Positions 23,846 through 33,253 of a DNA stretch of 64,000 bases are shown piece by piece; positions within the stretch are counted from its first letter, which is position 1, and each line of letters opens with the position of its first letter. The notes below the pieces were generated by a model. It saw only the letters and a list, made by a program, of their open reading frames with translations. It did no database searches and was not told where the DNA came from. This stretch comes from Streptoalloteichus hindustanus (GTDB lineage: Bacteria; Actinomycetota; Actinomycetes; Mycobacteriales; Pseudonocardiaceae). The DNA is taken from contig NZ_FQVN01000007.1 in assembly GCF_900129375.1 (NCBI RefSeq), positions 248,001-312,000 of the forward strand. Direction: 5' to 3'. Made by a program: the position numbers and the translations under genes.

Positions 23846-24151
23846 ATGGGGATCGAGCTCGCGGAGCTGATCGGCCAGTTACGAGCGGAGTTGTCCGCGG
23901 CGATGGCCGCGGGTGAGGGGGAGAAACTGCGGTTCGAGCTCGGCCCGGTGGAGCTGGAACTCACGGTGAAGGTCGAGAAGGAGGCCGGGGCCGGGGCCAA
24001 GGTGCGCTTCTGGGTCGTGGACGCGGCCACGGGCGGGAAGGCGGCTTCGAGCACCGCCCAGACGATCAAGCTGACGCTCGACCCGCACCCGGCCGGGACT
24101 CCCGGCGTCCGGCCCGTCATCGCCGGTGGGGAACGCGAAGGCGAGCGGTGA
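23846..24151 (+). CDS. Trypco2-domain protein
   Basis: Protein of 101 residues starting at ATG with GGGGAGG upstream. The N-terminal helix (ELAELIGQLRAELSAAMAAG) is followed by the strands LRFELGPVELELTVKVE, KVRFWVVDAA and TIKLTLDP. This is the pattern of the trypsin-co-occurring domain 2 (trypco2) described in actinobacterial NTP-dependent conflict systems. It is encoded just upstream of a trypsin-STAND gene, as the family name implies, and is thought to be an adaptor or regulator of the protease partner. That role is family knowledge, not shown here. Confidence 0.85.
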   Translation: MGIELAELIGQLRAELSAAMAAGEGEKLRFELGPVELELTVKVEKEAGAGAKVRFWVVDAATGGKAASSTAQTIKLTLDPHPAGTPGVRPVIAGGEREGER

Positions 24152-24178
24152 TCCGTCGGTGACGGTGGGAGCGGGCCG

Positions 24179-27100
24179 GTGAACGCCGCCGGCGCGGCGG
24201 CGGGTCAGATCGCGGAGATCCTGGTCGGCGCGGACGGCGCACCTCGCCGACGGGGCTCCGGTTACCGCGTCGCGCCCGACACGGTGCTCACGGCCGCCCA
24301 CGTGATCGACGGGGCGGCGAGCGTGCGGGTCCGGTTCGACGCCGACCTGCCCACCGAATGGACCACGGACGTGGTGTCGAGCTGGGTCGACCGCCATTTC
24401 GACATCGCGGTGCTGTCCATCGCGCCGCGCACCGCCGAACCACCGGTGGTCAGGCCGAGGTTCGGCCGCATCGGCGCTGACCGGGCGGCGGTGCTGGCGG
24501 TCCGGAGCGTCGGGTTTCCCCGGTTCAAACTCAAGCGCTCCGACCCGCCGGCAGACCCGGCGGGCTGGTACCGCGACTCGCACCAGGCCGACGGGGTGGC
24601 CCCGGTGCTCTCCAACCGGCGGCAGGGCACCCTGGAGGTCACCGTCCCGGCGCCGGCCGCCGATCCCGATCCGCACGCCTCGCCGTGGGAGGGGATGTCC
24701 GGGGCCGCGGTGTGGGCGGACGAGCGGATCGTCGGTGTCATCACCGAACACCACCGCTCCGACGGGCTGGGCCGGCTGGCCGCGGCGCGGTTGGACCTCG
24801 CCCTGGCCGGACTCGACGACGAACGGCGGGCCGAGTTGCACGCCCTGCTCGGCCTGCCGGACGTGCTGCCCGACGTGGTCCCGCCCTCCACCGGCGCGCG
24901 GGTGCGCGGCGCCTACCAGGCCCAGGTCCGCGACATCGCCCCCGACGAGCTCGTGGGCCGCGAAGCCGAACTCGACGAGTTGGTGACGTTCTGCGCGGGG
25001 GACCAGCCCTACGCGTGGTGGCAGGCCGGGCCCTGGGCGGGGAAGACCGCGTTGCTGTCGTGGTTCGTGCTGCACCCGCCGGCCGGCGTCGACCCGGTCT
25101 CGTTCTTCGTCACCGCCCGGCTGGCCAACCAGTCCGACCGGGACGCCTGCGCCACCGCCCTCATCCACCAGCTCGCGGCCCTCACCGGCGAGCCCGCGGA
25201 CACCCCGCTGCTCGCCGGCGCACAGCGGGGCACCCTGCTGCGGCTGCTCGGCGACGCGGCGAGCCGGGCGCGCGAGGCCGGCCGCCGGGTGCTGCTGGTG
25301 ATCGACGGCCTCGACGAGGACCGGAGCGTCGGCGGCAGCATCGCCGAACTGCTGCCCCGCCGTCCGCCACCCGAGGTGCGGGTCCTGGTCGCCGGTCGTC
25401 CGCACCCTTCGCTCCCCAACGACGTCCCCTGCGACCACCCGCTGCGCAGGGTCACCGCGAGGCGGCTCGACGTCTCCGCGCACGCCCGTGACATGGAGCG
25501 CACGGCCGTGCAGGAGCTCAACCTGCTGTTGGCCGGGGACCACCTGCACCGCGATGTGCTCGGGTTGATCACCGCCGCGGGCGGCGGCCTGACCCTGGCG
25601 GACCTGGAGCACCTGACCGCGCGGTCGCGCTTCGAGATCGAACCCCTGCTGGGCGGGTTGTTCGGCCGCACCGTCCGCAGCCGCGGCGCTCCGGGACCGG
25701 GGCGGCCGGACGAGCGGGTGTACCTGTTCGCCCACGAGACCCTGCGGCTGACGGCCGAGCAGCGGTACGGCGCCGCGCTGGCCGCCTACCGCGACCGGCT
25801 GCACGACTGGGCCCGGACCTACCAGCGGAAGGGCTGGCCCGCCGACACCCCGCAGTACCTGATGCGCCACTACTCCGGCATGCTCGCCAGCGTCGAGGAC
25901 CAGCCCCGGCTGGTCACCTGCGGGACCGACCGGGCCCGGCACCACCGCATGCGCGCCCTCACCGGCGGCGACGCACTGGCCCTCGGCGAGATCGACGTCG
26001 CCCAGCGGCTCATCCTCGCCCAGCCCCACCCCGACCTCACCAGCCTCGTCCGCCTCACCGCCTACCGGGACCACCTCACCGGCCACTACAGCTTCATCCC
26101 CGACGAGCTCCCCGCGGCCTGGGCCCGGATCGGTCAGTTCGCCCACGCCGAAGCCCTCGTCAGCAGCATCACCGACCGGGGGAAGCGGACGAAGGCGTGG
26201 TGCGCGCTGGTGAAAGCGGTGGCGGCCGCCGGCGATCGCGAGCGGGCCGCCCAGTGGGCCGACGAGGCCGAGGCGGTCATCAAGCAGGCCACGGACCTGT
26301 TCCAGGTCTCGGCGCTGGCCGAACTCGCCGAGTCGGTGGCGGTCGGGGGTGACCGCGAGCGGGCCGCCCGGCTGGTCGCCGAGGCGGAGGCGCTCACCGG
26401 GCCGACCACGTCCCCCGGTGCGCCGACGTGGAGGCTGGCCGAACTCGCCGCCGCGGTGGTCGACGGCGGTGATCCCGCGCTGGTGGCCCGGCTGGTGGAC
26501 GAGGCGGAGACCCGCGTGCGGAAGACCGTCCAGCCGCTGGAGCGGGTGGGGATGTCGATTCGGCTCGTGGAGCTCGTGGCTCTCAGCGGCGACCGCGAGC
26601 GGGCCGCCCGACTGACCCGGGAGGCGCAGACGCTCGTCGAGCAGATCGCCGAGCCCTACCACCGGCAGCACTCGATGCGGGAACTCGTGGCCGCGGTGGT
26701 CGCCGGTGGTGACTACGAGCGGGCCAGGGCACTCGCCGGGCAGATCAGCAGTCCCTACGAACGGGCGAACGCGTTGGCCAGGCTCGCCGCGGCAGCGGTC
26801 CCGCACGGCGAACGCGCCGCGTGGCTGCTCGCCGAGGCCGACGTGCTCGCCAGGCAGGTCGTCGACCCGCAGGCCCGCACCCAGGTGTTGCCCGTGTTGG
26901 TGGAAGTGGTCGCGGCCTGCGGCGACCGGGGGCGAGCCGCGCGCTGGGCCGGGGAGTCGCAGGAGCTCATCAGGCGCAGCGGCAGCCCGTACCGGGAGTC
27001 GGTGATGGGCGCGATCGCGGCGGCGGTGGCCGCCGGCGGCGACCACGACCTCGCCGAGGCGCTCGCCGGGCAGGTCACCGACCGGGTCCCCCGGGCGTGG

Positions 27101-28300
27101 GCGTTGATCAGGGTCGCGACAGCGGTGGCGGCCCGGGGCGACCACGACCGGGCCGCTCGGCTGCTCGTCCGCGCGGAGGAACCGGACGACCAGGTCGGGA
27201 TCACCGACAAGTTCCTGGTGGTGCACCTCGTGGAGGCGTTGGCGGTCGGCGGGGACCACGGACGCGCCGCGCTGATGGCCGACGCGGCGGAGGCGCTCAT
27301 CCGACGGGAGGCCGACCCGGGCGTGCGGGACCTGCTGCTGCCCGAACTGGCCGCCGCGGTGGCCGTCTGCGGCGACGGCGACCGGGCCGAGGCGCTGGTC
27401 TGGCAGATCAGCCATCTCGACGTGCGGATCCTCGTCAGACTCGTCGCGCTGGCGGCTGCCGGGGGCGACCACGGCCGGGTTACCCGGTTGACCCACCTGA
27501 CGGAGTCGTTCACGGGGACCCTCCCCGACCTCCACCAGCGAGTGGAGGTGTTGGCCGGGCTGGCGCTGGCCGTGGCCGGCTATCACGACCAGCCCGCCCG
27601 GTTGGTCGCCGTGGCCCAGGCGCTCATCGGGCGCATCACCGACCGGGGGCAGTGGGAGGCGGCGCTGGCGGGGTTCGTGGCGGCGGTGGCTGTCACCGGT
27701 GACCACCACCGGGCCGAAGCGCTGACCTTCCAGATCACCGATCCCCATCACCGGATCAGCGCGTTGACCCGGCTCGCGGAGGTGGCAGCCGCCGGCGGTG
27801 ACCGCGGTCGAGCCGTCCGGCTGGTCGGCGCAGCGGCAGCACTGGTCGGGCAGATCGCCGAATCGCCGCCGCAGCGGCGGGAGTGGGTGTTGAACCTCCT
27901 CGTCACGGCGGCGAGCGCCGCCGGCGACCACGCGCGGGCCGAGACGCTGATCGGACAGCTCCCCGACCCGCGCGCCCGGGCCGACGCGTTGGCCCGCCTC
28001 GCGGGGTCGATCGCGGAGGCGGGCAGGAGGTCGGCGCCGGCCCCGGGACCGGACCACGACCCGACGCCCCTGATGACCCGGGCGCGTCACCTTCTCGCCA
28101 GGGCCCTCACCTCCGGTTCCTGGGGCATCGCGCCCGGAGTGCTCATCACGCCTTCGTGGGGCGAGTTCGTGATCGGCCTCGCCCTCGTCGACCCCACCGC
28201 CGCCGCCGCGCTCGCCGACGACCTGCGAGCCAGGTGGAACCTGGATGCCCTGGCCGCCGAGACAGCGCGAAGCCGGCCACGGCGCGACCTCACCACGTGA
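24179..28300 (+). CDS. Trypsin-like protease fused to STAND NTPase and C-terminal helical repeats
   Basis: Protein of 1373 residues, GTG start 27 bases after the trypco2 gene. Residues 1-200 are a trypsin-like domain with His41 (LTAAH), Asp75 (HFDIAVL) and Ser174 (GMSGAAVW), so the triad is intact. A STAND/NACHT-like NTPase follows, with a P-loop GPWAGKTALL around residues 284-293 and Walker B VLLVIDGLDED at 371-381. From about residue 650 to 1290 there are some sixteen degenerate helical repeats of about 35-40 residues with the core A-A-G-G-D-R-E-R-A-A-R-L and E-A-E-A-L, TPR-like and likely the sensor. This layout is known from actinobacterial conflict systems in which the protease is released on NTPase activation. 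No signal peptide is present, so it should act in the cytoplasm. Confidence 0.85.
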   Translation: MNAAGAAAGQIAEILVGADGAPRRRGSGYRVAPDTVLTAAHVIDGAASVRVRFDADLPTEWTTDVVSSWVDRHFDIAVLSIAPRTAEPPVVRPRFGRIGADRAAVLAVRSVGFPRFKLKRSDPPADPAGWYRDSHQADGVAPVLSNRRQGTLEVTVPAPAADPDPHASPWEGMSGAAVWADERIVGVITEHHRSDGLGRLAAARLDLALAGLDDERRAELHALLGLPDVLPDVVPPSTGARVRGAYQAQVRDIAPDELVGREAELDELVTFCAGDQPYAWWQAGPWAGKTALLSWFVLHPPAGVDPVSFFVTARLANQSDRDACATALIHQLAALTGEPADTPLLAGAQRGTLLRLLGDAASRAREAGRRVLLVIDGLDEDRSVGGSIAELLPRRPPPEVRVLVAGRPHPSLPNDVPCDHPLRRVTARRLDVSAHARDMERTAVQELNLLLAGDHLHRDVLGLITAAGGGLTLADLEHLTARSRFEIEPLLGGLFGRTVRSRGAPGPGRPDERVYLFAHETLRLTAEQRYGAALAAYRDRLHDWARTYQRKGWPADTPQYLMRHYSGMLASVEDQPRLVTCGTDRARHHRMRALTGGDALALGEIDVAQRLILAQPHPDLTSLVRLTAYRDHLTGHYSFIPDELPAAWARIGQFAHAEALVSSITDRGKRTKAWCALVKAVAAAGDRERAAQWADEAEAVIKQATDLFQVSALAELAESVAVGGDRERAARLVAEAEALTGPTTSPGAPTWRLAELAAAVVDGGDPALVARLVDEAETRVRKTVQPLERVGMSIRLVELVALSGDRERAARLTREAQTLVEQIAEPYHRQHSMRELVAAVVAGGDYERARALAGQISSPYERANALARLAAAAVPHGERAAWLLAEADVLARQVVDPQARTQVLPVLVEVVAACGDRGRAARWAGESQELIRRSGSPYRESVMGAIAAAVAAGGDHDLAEALAGQVTDRVPRAWALIRVATAVAARGDHDRAARLLVRAEEPDDQVGITDKFLVVHLVEALAVGGDHGRAALMADAAEALIRREADPGVRDLLLPELAAAVAVCGDGDRAEALVWQISHLDVRILVRLVALAAAGGDHGRVTRLTHLTESFTGTLPDLHQRVEVLAGLALAVAGYHDQPARLVAVAQALIGRITDRGQWEAALAGFVAAVAVTGDHHRAEALTFQITDPHHRISALTRLAEVAAAGGDRGRAVRLVGAAAALVGQIAESPPQRREWVLNLLVTAASAAGDHARAETLIGQLPDPRARADALARLAGSIAEAGRRSAPAPGPDHDPTPLMTRARHLLARALTSGSWGIAPGVLITPSWGEFVIGLALVDPTAAAALADDLRARWNLDALAAETARSRPRRDLTT

Positions 28301-28393
28301 TCGTGATGCGCTCGCGCTCCCGAGACGACCCGAAGGGGACGGGGAAACGCGAGTGACCGCGGGGAGCCGGCCGCGGCCCGGTGTCCGTCCGGC

Positions 28394-28969
28394 CTATCGG
28401 CCGGCTCCCAGCAGCGTCCTGGCGAGGACCGCCCGGATGTGCTCCGGGTCGGCCTCGCGGTCGCCGAGCAGGATCGCTGTGCAGAGGCCGTCGGACACAG
28501 CCACGAAGGCCTCGACGGCGTCGGGGTCGTCGGTCTGCGTTCGGGCGAGTTCCGCGACGTTGTCCCGCCAGCGCCGCGCCACGGGGCGCAGCGCGGGCCG
28601 GCGGGCCGCCAGTGTCGACAGTTCGCGTTCGGCGAGCGCGCGTTCACGACCGAGTCCGGCCGACTCGGCGATGAGCCGGGCGAGCCCGTCGAGCGGGTCG
28701 GTGTCGGTGTCGGTGTCGAGGAGTTCGCGGATGCGGTGGGTGTAGGCGTCGGCGACGCTGGTCAGGGCCGCGACCAGCAGGTCGTCCAGGGTGGCGAAGT
28801 AGTACAGGGTCAGGCTGGTGGTGATACCGGCTTCCCTGGCCACGGACCGGTGCGTGACACCGGTGGCGCCGTCGCGGCGCACGACCGCGAGTGTCGCCTC
28901 GATGATCTGGGCCCGGCGGCGTTGGCCGCGCAGTTTGCGCCCGTCGACCGCGTCCTGCTCCACCGCCAC
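28394..28969 (-). CDS. TetR family transcriptional regulator
   Basis: Protein of 191 residues from GTG 28969 with AGGTGAG just upstream. The N-terminal HTH reads RRAQIIEATLAVV, GVTHRSVAREAGIT and LYYFATLDDLL, the standard TetR pattern; the C-terminal helices form the ligand domain. The gene begins four bases after the stop of the MFS transporter gene, so the two form one operon. It probably represses that operon through the inverted repeat ahead of the transporter gene and responds to the pump substrate. Confidence 0.9.
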   Translation of the reverse strand: MAVEQDAVDGRKLRGQRRRAQIIEATLAVVRRDGATGVTHRSVAREAGITTSLTLYYFATLDDLLVAALTSVADAYTHRIRELLDTDTDTDPLDGLARLIAESAGLGRERALAERELSTLAARRPALRPVARRWRDNVAELARTQTDDPDAVEAFVAVSDGLCTAILLGDREADPEHIRAVLARTLLGAGR

Positions 28970-28973
28970 CGTC

Positions 28974-30515
28974 TCACCTGTCGTTGCCGCCGCTCCCGTG
29001 AGCCGAGGTTATCGGCTCCGCCTCGGGGACGGCCTCGCCCAGGGGTCGCACGTGACGCAGCACCGTCATGCAGACCAGCGCGGCGGCGGCGATGGCGACT
29101 CCCGCGGTGATGGCGGCGGTGGTGAGCCCGCTGGTGAACGCGGCTCGCGCGTTGTCGAGAGCCGCGGCCGACACCTGGGACGACGCTCGGGACAGGCTGT
29201 CGCGGTACGCCTCGGCGGCGTCCGGCGCCAGCCCGGGCGGAACCTCCACCGCGGCCCGGTAGACCGCCGTGGTGAGACTGCCCAGCAGCGCCACGCCGGC
29301 CGCGATGCCGAGTTCCTGAACGGTCTCCGACAGCGCGGCGGCGGACCCGGACTTCTCCGGTGGCGCCGCGCCCACGACGATGTCGGTGCCGAGTGCCGCG
29401 ATGACCCCGAGGCCGAGGTAGACGAACGCGAACCCGGCGACCACCGACGGCGTGTTGTCCGCGCCGGCCGTGGCCAGAAGGGCGTACCCGGCGAGCGACA
29501 GCGCCAGGGTGCCACCCATGACGACGCCGGGTGACACCCGACTGGCGACCAGGGGCGCGCCGAGGGCTCCGACGAGCATGGCCAGCGCGGGCGGCCCCAT
29601 CCACAGCCCGGCCGTCGTCGCGGGGAGGCCCTCGACGAGCTGCAGGTACTGGGTGACCAGGTACATCATCCCGCCGAACCCGACCAGACCGATCAGGAGG
29701 ACGCCCAGGGCCGCGGAGAAGGCCCGGCTGGCGGTGAAGAGCTTCATGTCGAGCAGCGGCTCGTCCAGGCGCAGCTGGCGGCGGACGAAGGCGACCGTCG
29801 AGCAGACCGCGATCAGGGCGGCGACCAGCGCCTCGCCGTCGAAGCCGTCGGCCGCGACGTGCTTGATCGCGTAGACGAGCGGCAGCATCGCCGTCAGGGA
29901 CAGGCCGACGCTCAGCAGGTCGGGCAGACCGCCGCCGGTCCTGAACTCCGGCAGCAGCAGCGGCGCGCAGACGAGCACCACGACAGCGATCGGCACGGCG
30001 ACGAGGAAGACCGCTCCCCACCAGAAGCTGGCGACCAGCGCACCGCCGGCGATCGGGCCCGCGGCCATCCCGAGGGCGAACATCGTGACCCACACGCCGA
30101 ACGCCAGGGCCCGCTGCCGCGCGTCGGTGAACATGTTGCTGATCAGCGACAGCGTCGAGGGCATCAGTGTCGCCCCGGCCACCCCGAGCAGCGCCCGCGC
30201 CGCGATCAGCCACGCGGAGCTGGGCGCGAGCGCCGCGGCCACCGAGGCCACGCCGAACGCGGCCACCCCGATCATCAGCAGCCGGCGCCGTCCGACGCGG
30301 TCGCCCAGCGTCCCCATCGTGACCAGGAGTCCGGCGATGAAGAAGCCGTAGGCGTCCATGATCCACAACGTCTCGGTCGCGGTGGGGTGCAGATCCGCGG
30401 CCAGGGTCGGCACGACGAGGTAGAGCGCCGTCACGTCGAGGCCCAGCAACATCGTCGGTAACGCCAGCAGCGCGAGGCCGCCCCACTCCCGCCATCCGGC
30501 ACGTCCCACGCCCAT
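28974..30515 (-). CDS. DHA2-type MFS multidrug efflux transporter (14 TMS)
   Basis: Protein of 513 residues with about fourteen hydrophobic segments. Family features are LDVTALYLVVPTLA in the first segment (motif D1 region), MGTLGDRVGRRRLL (motif A) and ARALLGVAGATLMPSTLSL (motif C-like). This is the EmrB/QacA drug:H+ antiporter-2 family, typically exporting lipophilic cations or antibiotics. It is the first gene of an operon with the TetR regulator. The promoter region has two inverted-repeat half sites, in line with autoregulated efflux. Confidence 0.92.
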   Translation of the reverse strand: MGVGRAGWREWGGLALLALPTMLLGLDVTALYLVVPTLAADLHPTATETLWIMDAYGFFIAGLLVTMGTLGDRVGRRRLLMIGVAAFGVASVAAALAPSSAWLIAARALLGVAGATLMPSTLSLISNMFTDARQRALAFGVWVTMFALGMAAGPIAGGALVASFWWGAVFLVAVPIAVVVLVCAPLLLPEFRTGGGLPDLLSVGLSLTAMLPLVYAIKHVAADGFDGEALVAALIAVCSTVAFVRRQLRLDEPLLDMKLFTASRAFSAALGVLLIGLVGFGGMMYLVTQYLQLVEGLPATTAGLWMGPPALAMLVGALGAPLVASRVSPGVVMGGTLALSLAGYALLATAGADNTPSVVAGFAFVYLGLGVIAALGTDIVVGAAPPEKSGSAAALSETVQELGIAAGVALLGSLTTAVYRAAVEVPPGLAPDAAEAYRDSLSRASSQVSAAALDNARAAFTSGLTTAAITAGVAIAAAALVCMTVLRHVRPLGEAVPEAEPITSAHGSGGNDR

Positions 30516-30534
30516 GCGGAACTCCCAGGTAGTA

Positions 30535-30569
30535 GTTGAACTAACGTACTACTTGTACCATAGTTCAAC
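30535..30569. promoter_or_regulatory. Operator for the TetR/MFS operon
   Basis: GTTGAACTA (30535-30543) and TAGTTCAAC (30561-30569) are perfect inverted repeats 17 bases apart in an unusually AT-rich stretch just upstream of the MFS start at 30515. A second small dyad, GTAGT and ACTAC, lies inside. This is the expected place and form of a TetR operator overlapping a promoter. Confidence 0.75.
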
Positions 30570-30680
30570 ATCTTCCCGCCCTGAGCACGTGATCACGGAC
30601 ACCCGTGGGGCGACCGCCTCCGGGACGCCGAGTGGCCGGCCGAGGGCGCGCCCCAGCCCGGGTTCGTCCGCGCACGGCGA

Positions 30681-30715
30681 GGCCCACCACGGCACCGGTG
30701 ATGCCGTGGTGGGCC
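30681..30715 (-). terminator. Hairpin terminator downstream of the esterase gene
   Basis: GGCCCACCACGGCA (30681-30694) pairs perfectly with TGCCGTGGTGGGCC (30702-30715) around a seven-base loop. It is 60 bases beyond the stop of the leftward serine hydrolase gene. No U-run is seen, as is common for actinomycete hairpin terminators. Confidence 0.7.
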
Positions 30716-30775
30716 GCCGAGTTCCCGCGGTGTTCCCCGGAGTTCCCCCACGCGAGGGAGCTCGTCAGGCCGGCC

Positions 30776-32038
30776 TCACCCGAGGCAGGAGCGAACGGCC
30801 TTGGCCAGGTTCGCCGCCCGCGGGTCGTCGGGCCGGTAGTTCCAGAGGTTCGTGACGTAGCCGAAGCCGACACCGGCCTCGGGGTCGGCGAAGCCGATCG
30901 ACCCGCCGGAGCCCGGGTGGCCGAACGACGCCGGCCCGAGCATCGGCAGCGGCGGGCAGGACCGCCAGAACCCGAGCGACATGTAGAAGGAGCGGTGAGC
31001 GGGGACGTCCAGCCCCTCCGGCAGCCCGTGCATCCGCGTCCTGTCGGTCTGGACCTCCGCCATCGTCTCGACCGTCGACGGGTCGAGCAGTCGCACGCCG
31101 TCCACCTCGCTGACCGTGGCGGCGTACATCCGCGCCACCGACTGCGCGTCGGCGACCATGTTCGCGGCCGGGAACTCCGCGGCGCGCCAGGCACGCGTCC
31201 GGAAGTAGTCGGTCGCGGGGTCCATGGCGCCGCCGAGCATGCCGGCGCGGATCTGGACGGCGTCCGGGGTCCACATCGACTTGCCCCAGGCGATGACCGT
31301 GTCCTCGTCGAGCCCGGTCGACGCGACCAACCCGGCGATCAGCTCCTCCGCGCTGAACGGAGCGGCGTCCTCGAACTTGGCCACCCGCGGCTCCTCCTCC
31401 TCGGGAAGCCCGATCCAGGCACTCAACCCGAGCGGGGCAGCCACCTCCTCGGCGAAGAACCTGCCCAGCGACTTGCCGGTGATCCGACGCACGACCTCCC
31501 CGACCAGGTACCCGTACGTGACGGCGTGGTAGGAGTGCTCGGTGCCCGGCTCCCACAGCGGCTTCTGCGCCTCGAGCGCACGGATCACCGGGTCCCACTC
31601 ACACGCCTGCTCGAACGTCAGCGGTCCGTCCACGATCGGCAGACCGGCCTGGTGGGACAGCAGCCAGCGCACCAGGATCCTGTCCTTGCCGTGGGCGCCG
31701 AACTCCGGCCAGTACCGGACGACCGGGGCGTCCAGGTCCAGCTCACCGCGCTGCACCAGCAGGTGGGCGCAGATCGCGGCAGCGCCCTTCGTCGTGGACG
31801 CGACCTGGACGATGGTGTTCCTGTCCCAGGGGCGGTTCGCCTTGCGGTCGGCGAGGCCGTCCCACAGGTTCACGACGGGACGTCCGTCCACGTACACGCT
31901 GCACGCCGCGCCGATCTCGTCGCCCTCCTCGAAGTGCGCGCGGAACACGTCGGCGACCTTCCCCCAGCCGGGCTCGACCTCGTCGCCACCACCGTTCGCG
32001 GAGACCTCGTTGTTCGTCCCGACCACCGTGCTCGACAT
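30776..32038 (-). CDS. Serine hydrolase/family VIII-like esterase (beta-lactamase fold)
   Basis: Protein of 420 residues starting at ATG 32038 (MSSTVVGTNNEVSANGGG), with AAAGGG upstream. STTK at residues 81-84 is the SxxK motif. EHSYHAVTYGYL near 168-178 holds the conserved tyrosine in the form found in family VIII carboxylesterases (EstB type), and GHPGSGG near the C-terminus replaces the KTG box. No signal peptide is seen. It likely hydrolyses short-chain esters, possibly lactones. The upstream region shares a 36-base block and phased heptamers with that of the DUF4097 fusion gene, suggesting common control. Confidence 0.87.
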   Translation of the reverse strand: MSSTVVGTNNEVSANGGGDEVEPGWGKVADVFRAHFEEGDEIGAACSVYVDGRPVVNLWDGLADRKANRPWDRNTIVQVASTTKGAAAICAHLLVQRGELDLDAPVVRYWPEFGAHGKDRILVRWLLSHQAGLPIVDGPLTFEQACEWDPVIRALEAQKPLWEPGTEHSYHAVTYGYLVGEVVRRITGKSLGRFFAEEVAAPLGLSAWIGLPEEEEPRVAKFEDAAPFSAEELIAGLVASTGLDEDTVIAWGKSMWTPDAVQIRAGMLGGAMDPATDYFRTRAWRAAEFPAANMVADAQSVARMYAATVSEVDGVRLLDPSTVETMAEVQTDRTRMHGLPEGLDVPAHRSFYMSLGFWRSCPPLPMLGPASFGHPGSGGSIGFADPEAGVGFGYVTNLWNYRPDDPRAANLAKAVRSCLG

Positions 32039-32126
32039 TTCGCAACCCTTTCTCAACACCGCAAATTTCACCCGGCGTCCGGGCACTGCTGTTCTTGCTG
32101 ACCGTGGCTGTTTCTGGAACCGCTGC

Positions 32127-32221
32127 GTGATCGCTGTTCTGATCACAACGACTACGATTGCCTCCCGCGCTGACACCGGTCGGTCACCGCGCTGACACCA
32201 CCCTGACCCGGTGTCTGACAC
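32127..32221 (-). promoter_or_regulatory. Promoter region with 11-bp-phased direct repeats
   Basis: On the + strand CTGACAC at 32170, CGGTCAC at 32181, CTGACAC at 32192, CTGACCC at 32203 and CTGACAC at 32215 are spaced 11, 11, 11 and 12 bases. Such helical phasing is the hallmark of SARP/OmpR-type binding sites. The block 32127-32162 matches 23483-23518 at most positions and ends in the same ATCGTAGT on the transcribed strand. Confidence 0.75.
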
Positions 32222-32332
32222 GGCGAACAGGCCCGCACGGGGCCGAGGACGTCTCGCGGTGAGGGGGCGGGCGCCGGCTCGGCGTTCGAGGACGTCGGCG
32301 ACTGGCCGACCGCGAACCCCCTGGTCACGCCC

Positions 32333-33148
32333 TCAGCGACGCGCGTGGTCGAGGCCGGCGACCTCGCGCACGGCGTCGGCGATCGCGCGGAAGTCCTTGC
32401 GCAGGATGTTGCCGTGGTTGCTCGCGACCTTCGCGCTGACCCTGATGTTCGGGTTGCGGGCGGTCACCGCGCCGAGGGCGGCGCGAATCCGTTCCTGGCC
32501 GTCGCCCTTGCTCCCGAGGGACGCGCCCGAGGCGTTCACGTACCGGACCGGGACGGTGATGCTGTCCAACACCGGCCCCAGCTCACGCTCGCGGGCGAGC
32601 TCGCCGAGCTCGATGTTGCTGTTCGCCATCTGCTCGCCGGTCATCCGCGGGGCCAGGCCCGTCGGGCGCATCAGCAGGAAGAGCAGGTTGAACCGCCGCC
32701 ACAGCTTCCGCATCCCCTCGATGTCGATCTCGTCGATCCAGTCGTAGGGCTGCGCGCCGTCGACCATGACCGCGCCCACGGTGCGGTCGGGGTTCCGGCT
32801 GGCCCAGTGCGCCGCGACGAACGCCCCGTAGGACCAGCCCACCAGCAGCGCCCGCTCCACTCCCCTGGCCGCCAGAATGACGTCGATGTCCCTGACGTTC
32901 GTCGCGAACGAGTGGTCCGCCGAGCGTTTCGACTTGCCACGCGCCCGCATGTCGTAGGTGATGTGCCGGTAACCGCTGCCGAGATCGGCGACGACGCGCC
33001 GCCAGTGCCACTGCGAGGCCATGTGACCGTTGAGATAGACCACGGGGACACCGGAACCACCGGTGTCGGTGACGGCCAGTTCCGTGTCGTCCACCGGCAC
33101 CATGCCGGTCCACTTCGCATTGGTCGCAAACGCGCTGTTCTTCGCCAT
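32333..33148 (-). CDS. Alpha/beta hydrolase
   Basis: Protein of 271 residues from ATG 33148 (MAKNSAFATNAKW), preceded by AGGTGG. GTG 33157 would add three residues and is less likely. VVYLNGHMASQWHW supplies the oxyanion region, GWSYGAFVAAHWA the nucleophile elbow with serine, and a late SNHGNILRKD the catalytic histidine. An acid is expected in the strand before it. These are typical of the alpha/beta hydrolase_1 family, which includes esterases, lactonases and haloperoxidase-like enzymes; the substrate is not predictable. Two exact 14-base repeats lie upstream of the start and may be an operator. Confidence 0.87.
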   Translation of the reverse strand: MAKNSAFATNAKWTGMVPVDDTELAVTDTGGSGVPVVYLNGHMASQWHWRRVVADLGSGYRHITYDMRARGKSKRSADHSFATNVRDIDVILAARGVERALLVGWSYGAFVAAHWASRNPDRTVGAVMVDGAQPYDWIDEIDIEGMRKLWRRFNLLFLLMRPTGLAPRMTGEQMANSNIELGELARERELGPVLDSITVPVRYVNASGASLGSKGDGQERIRAALGAVTARNPNIRVSAKVASNHGNILRKDFRAIADAVREVAGLDHARR

Positions 33149-33253
33149 GACGTCCACCTGTTCGCATTCGTGTGCCCGTGAGGCGCCGTGTGCGCTTTCT
33201 TCAGATCCCGCGCACGGGCAGGTTCGTAGCCACTCTCGGGCTACTCAGCACCA

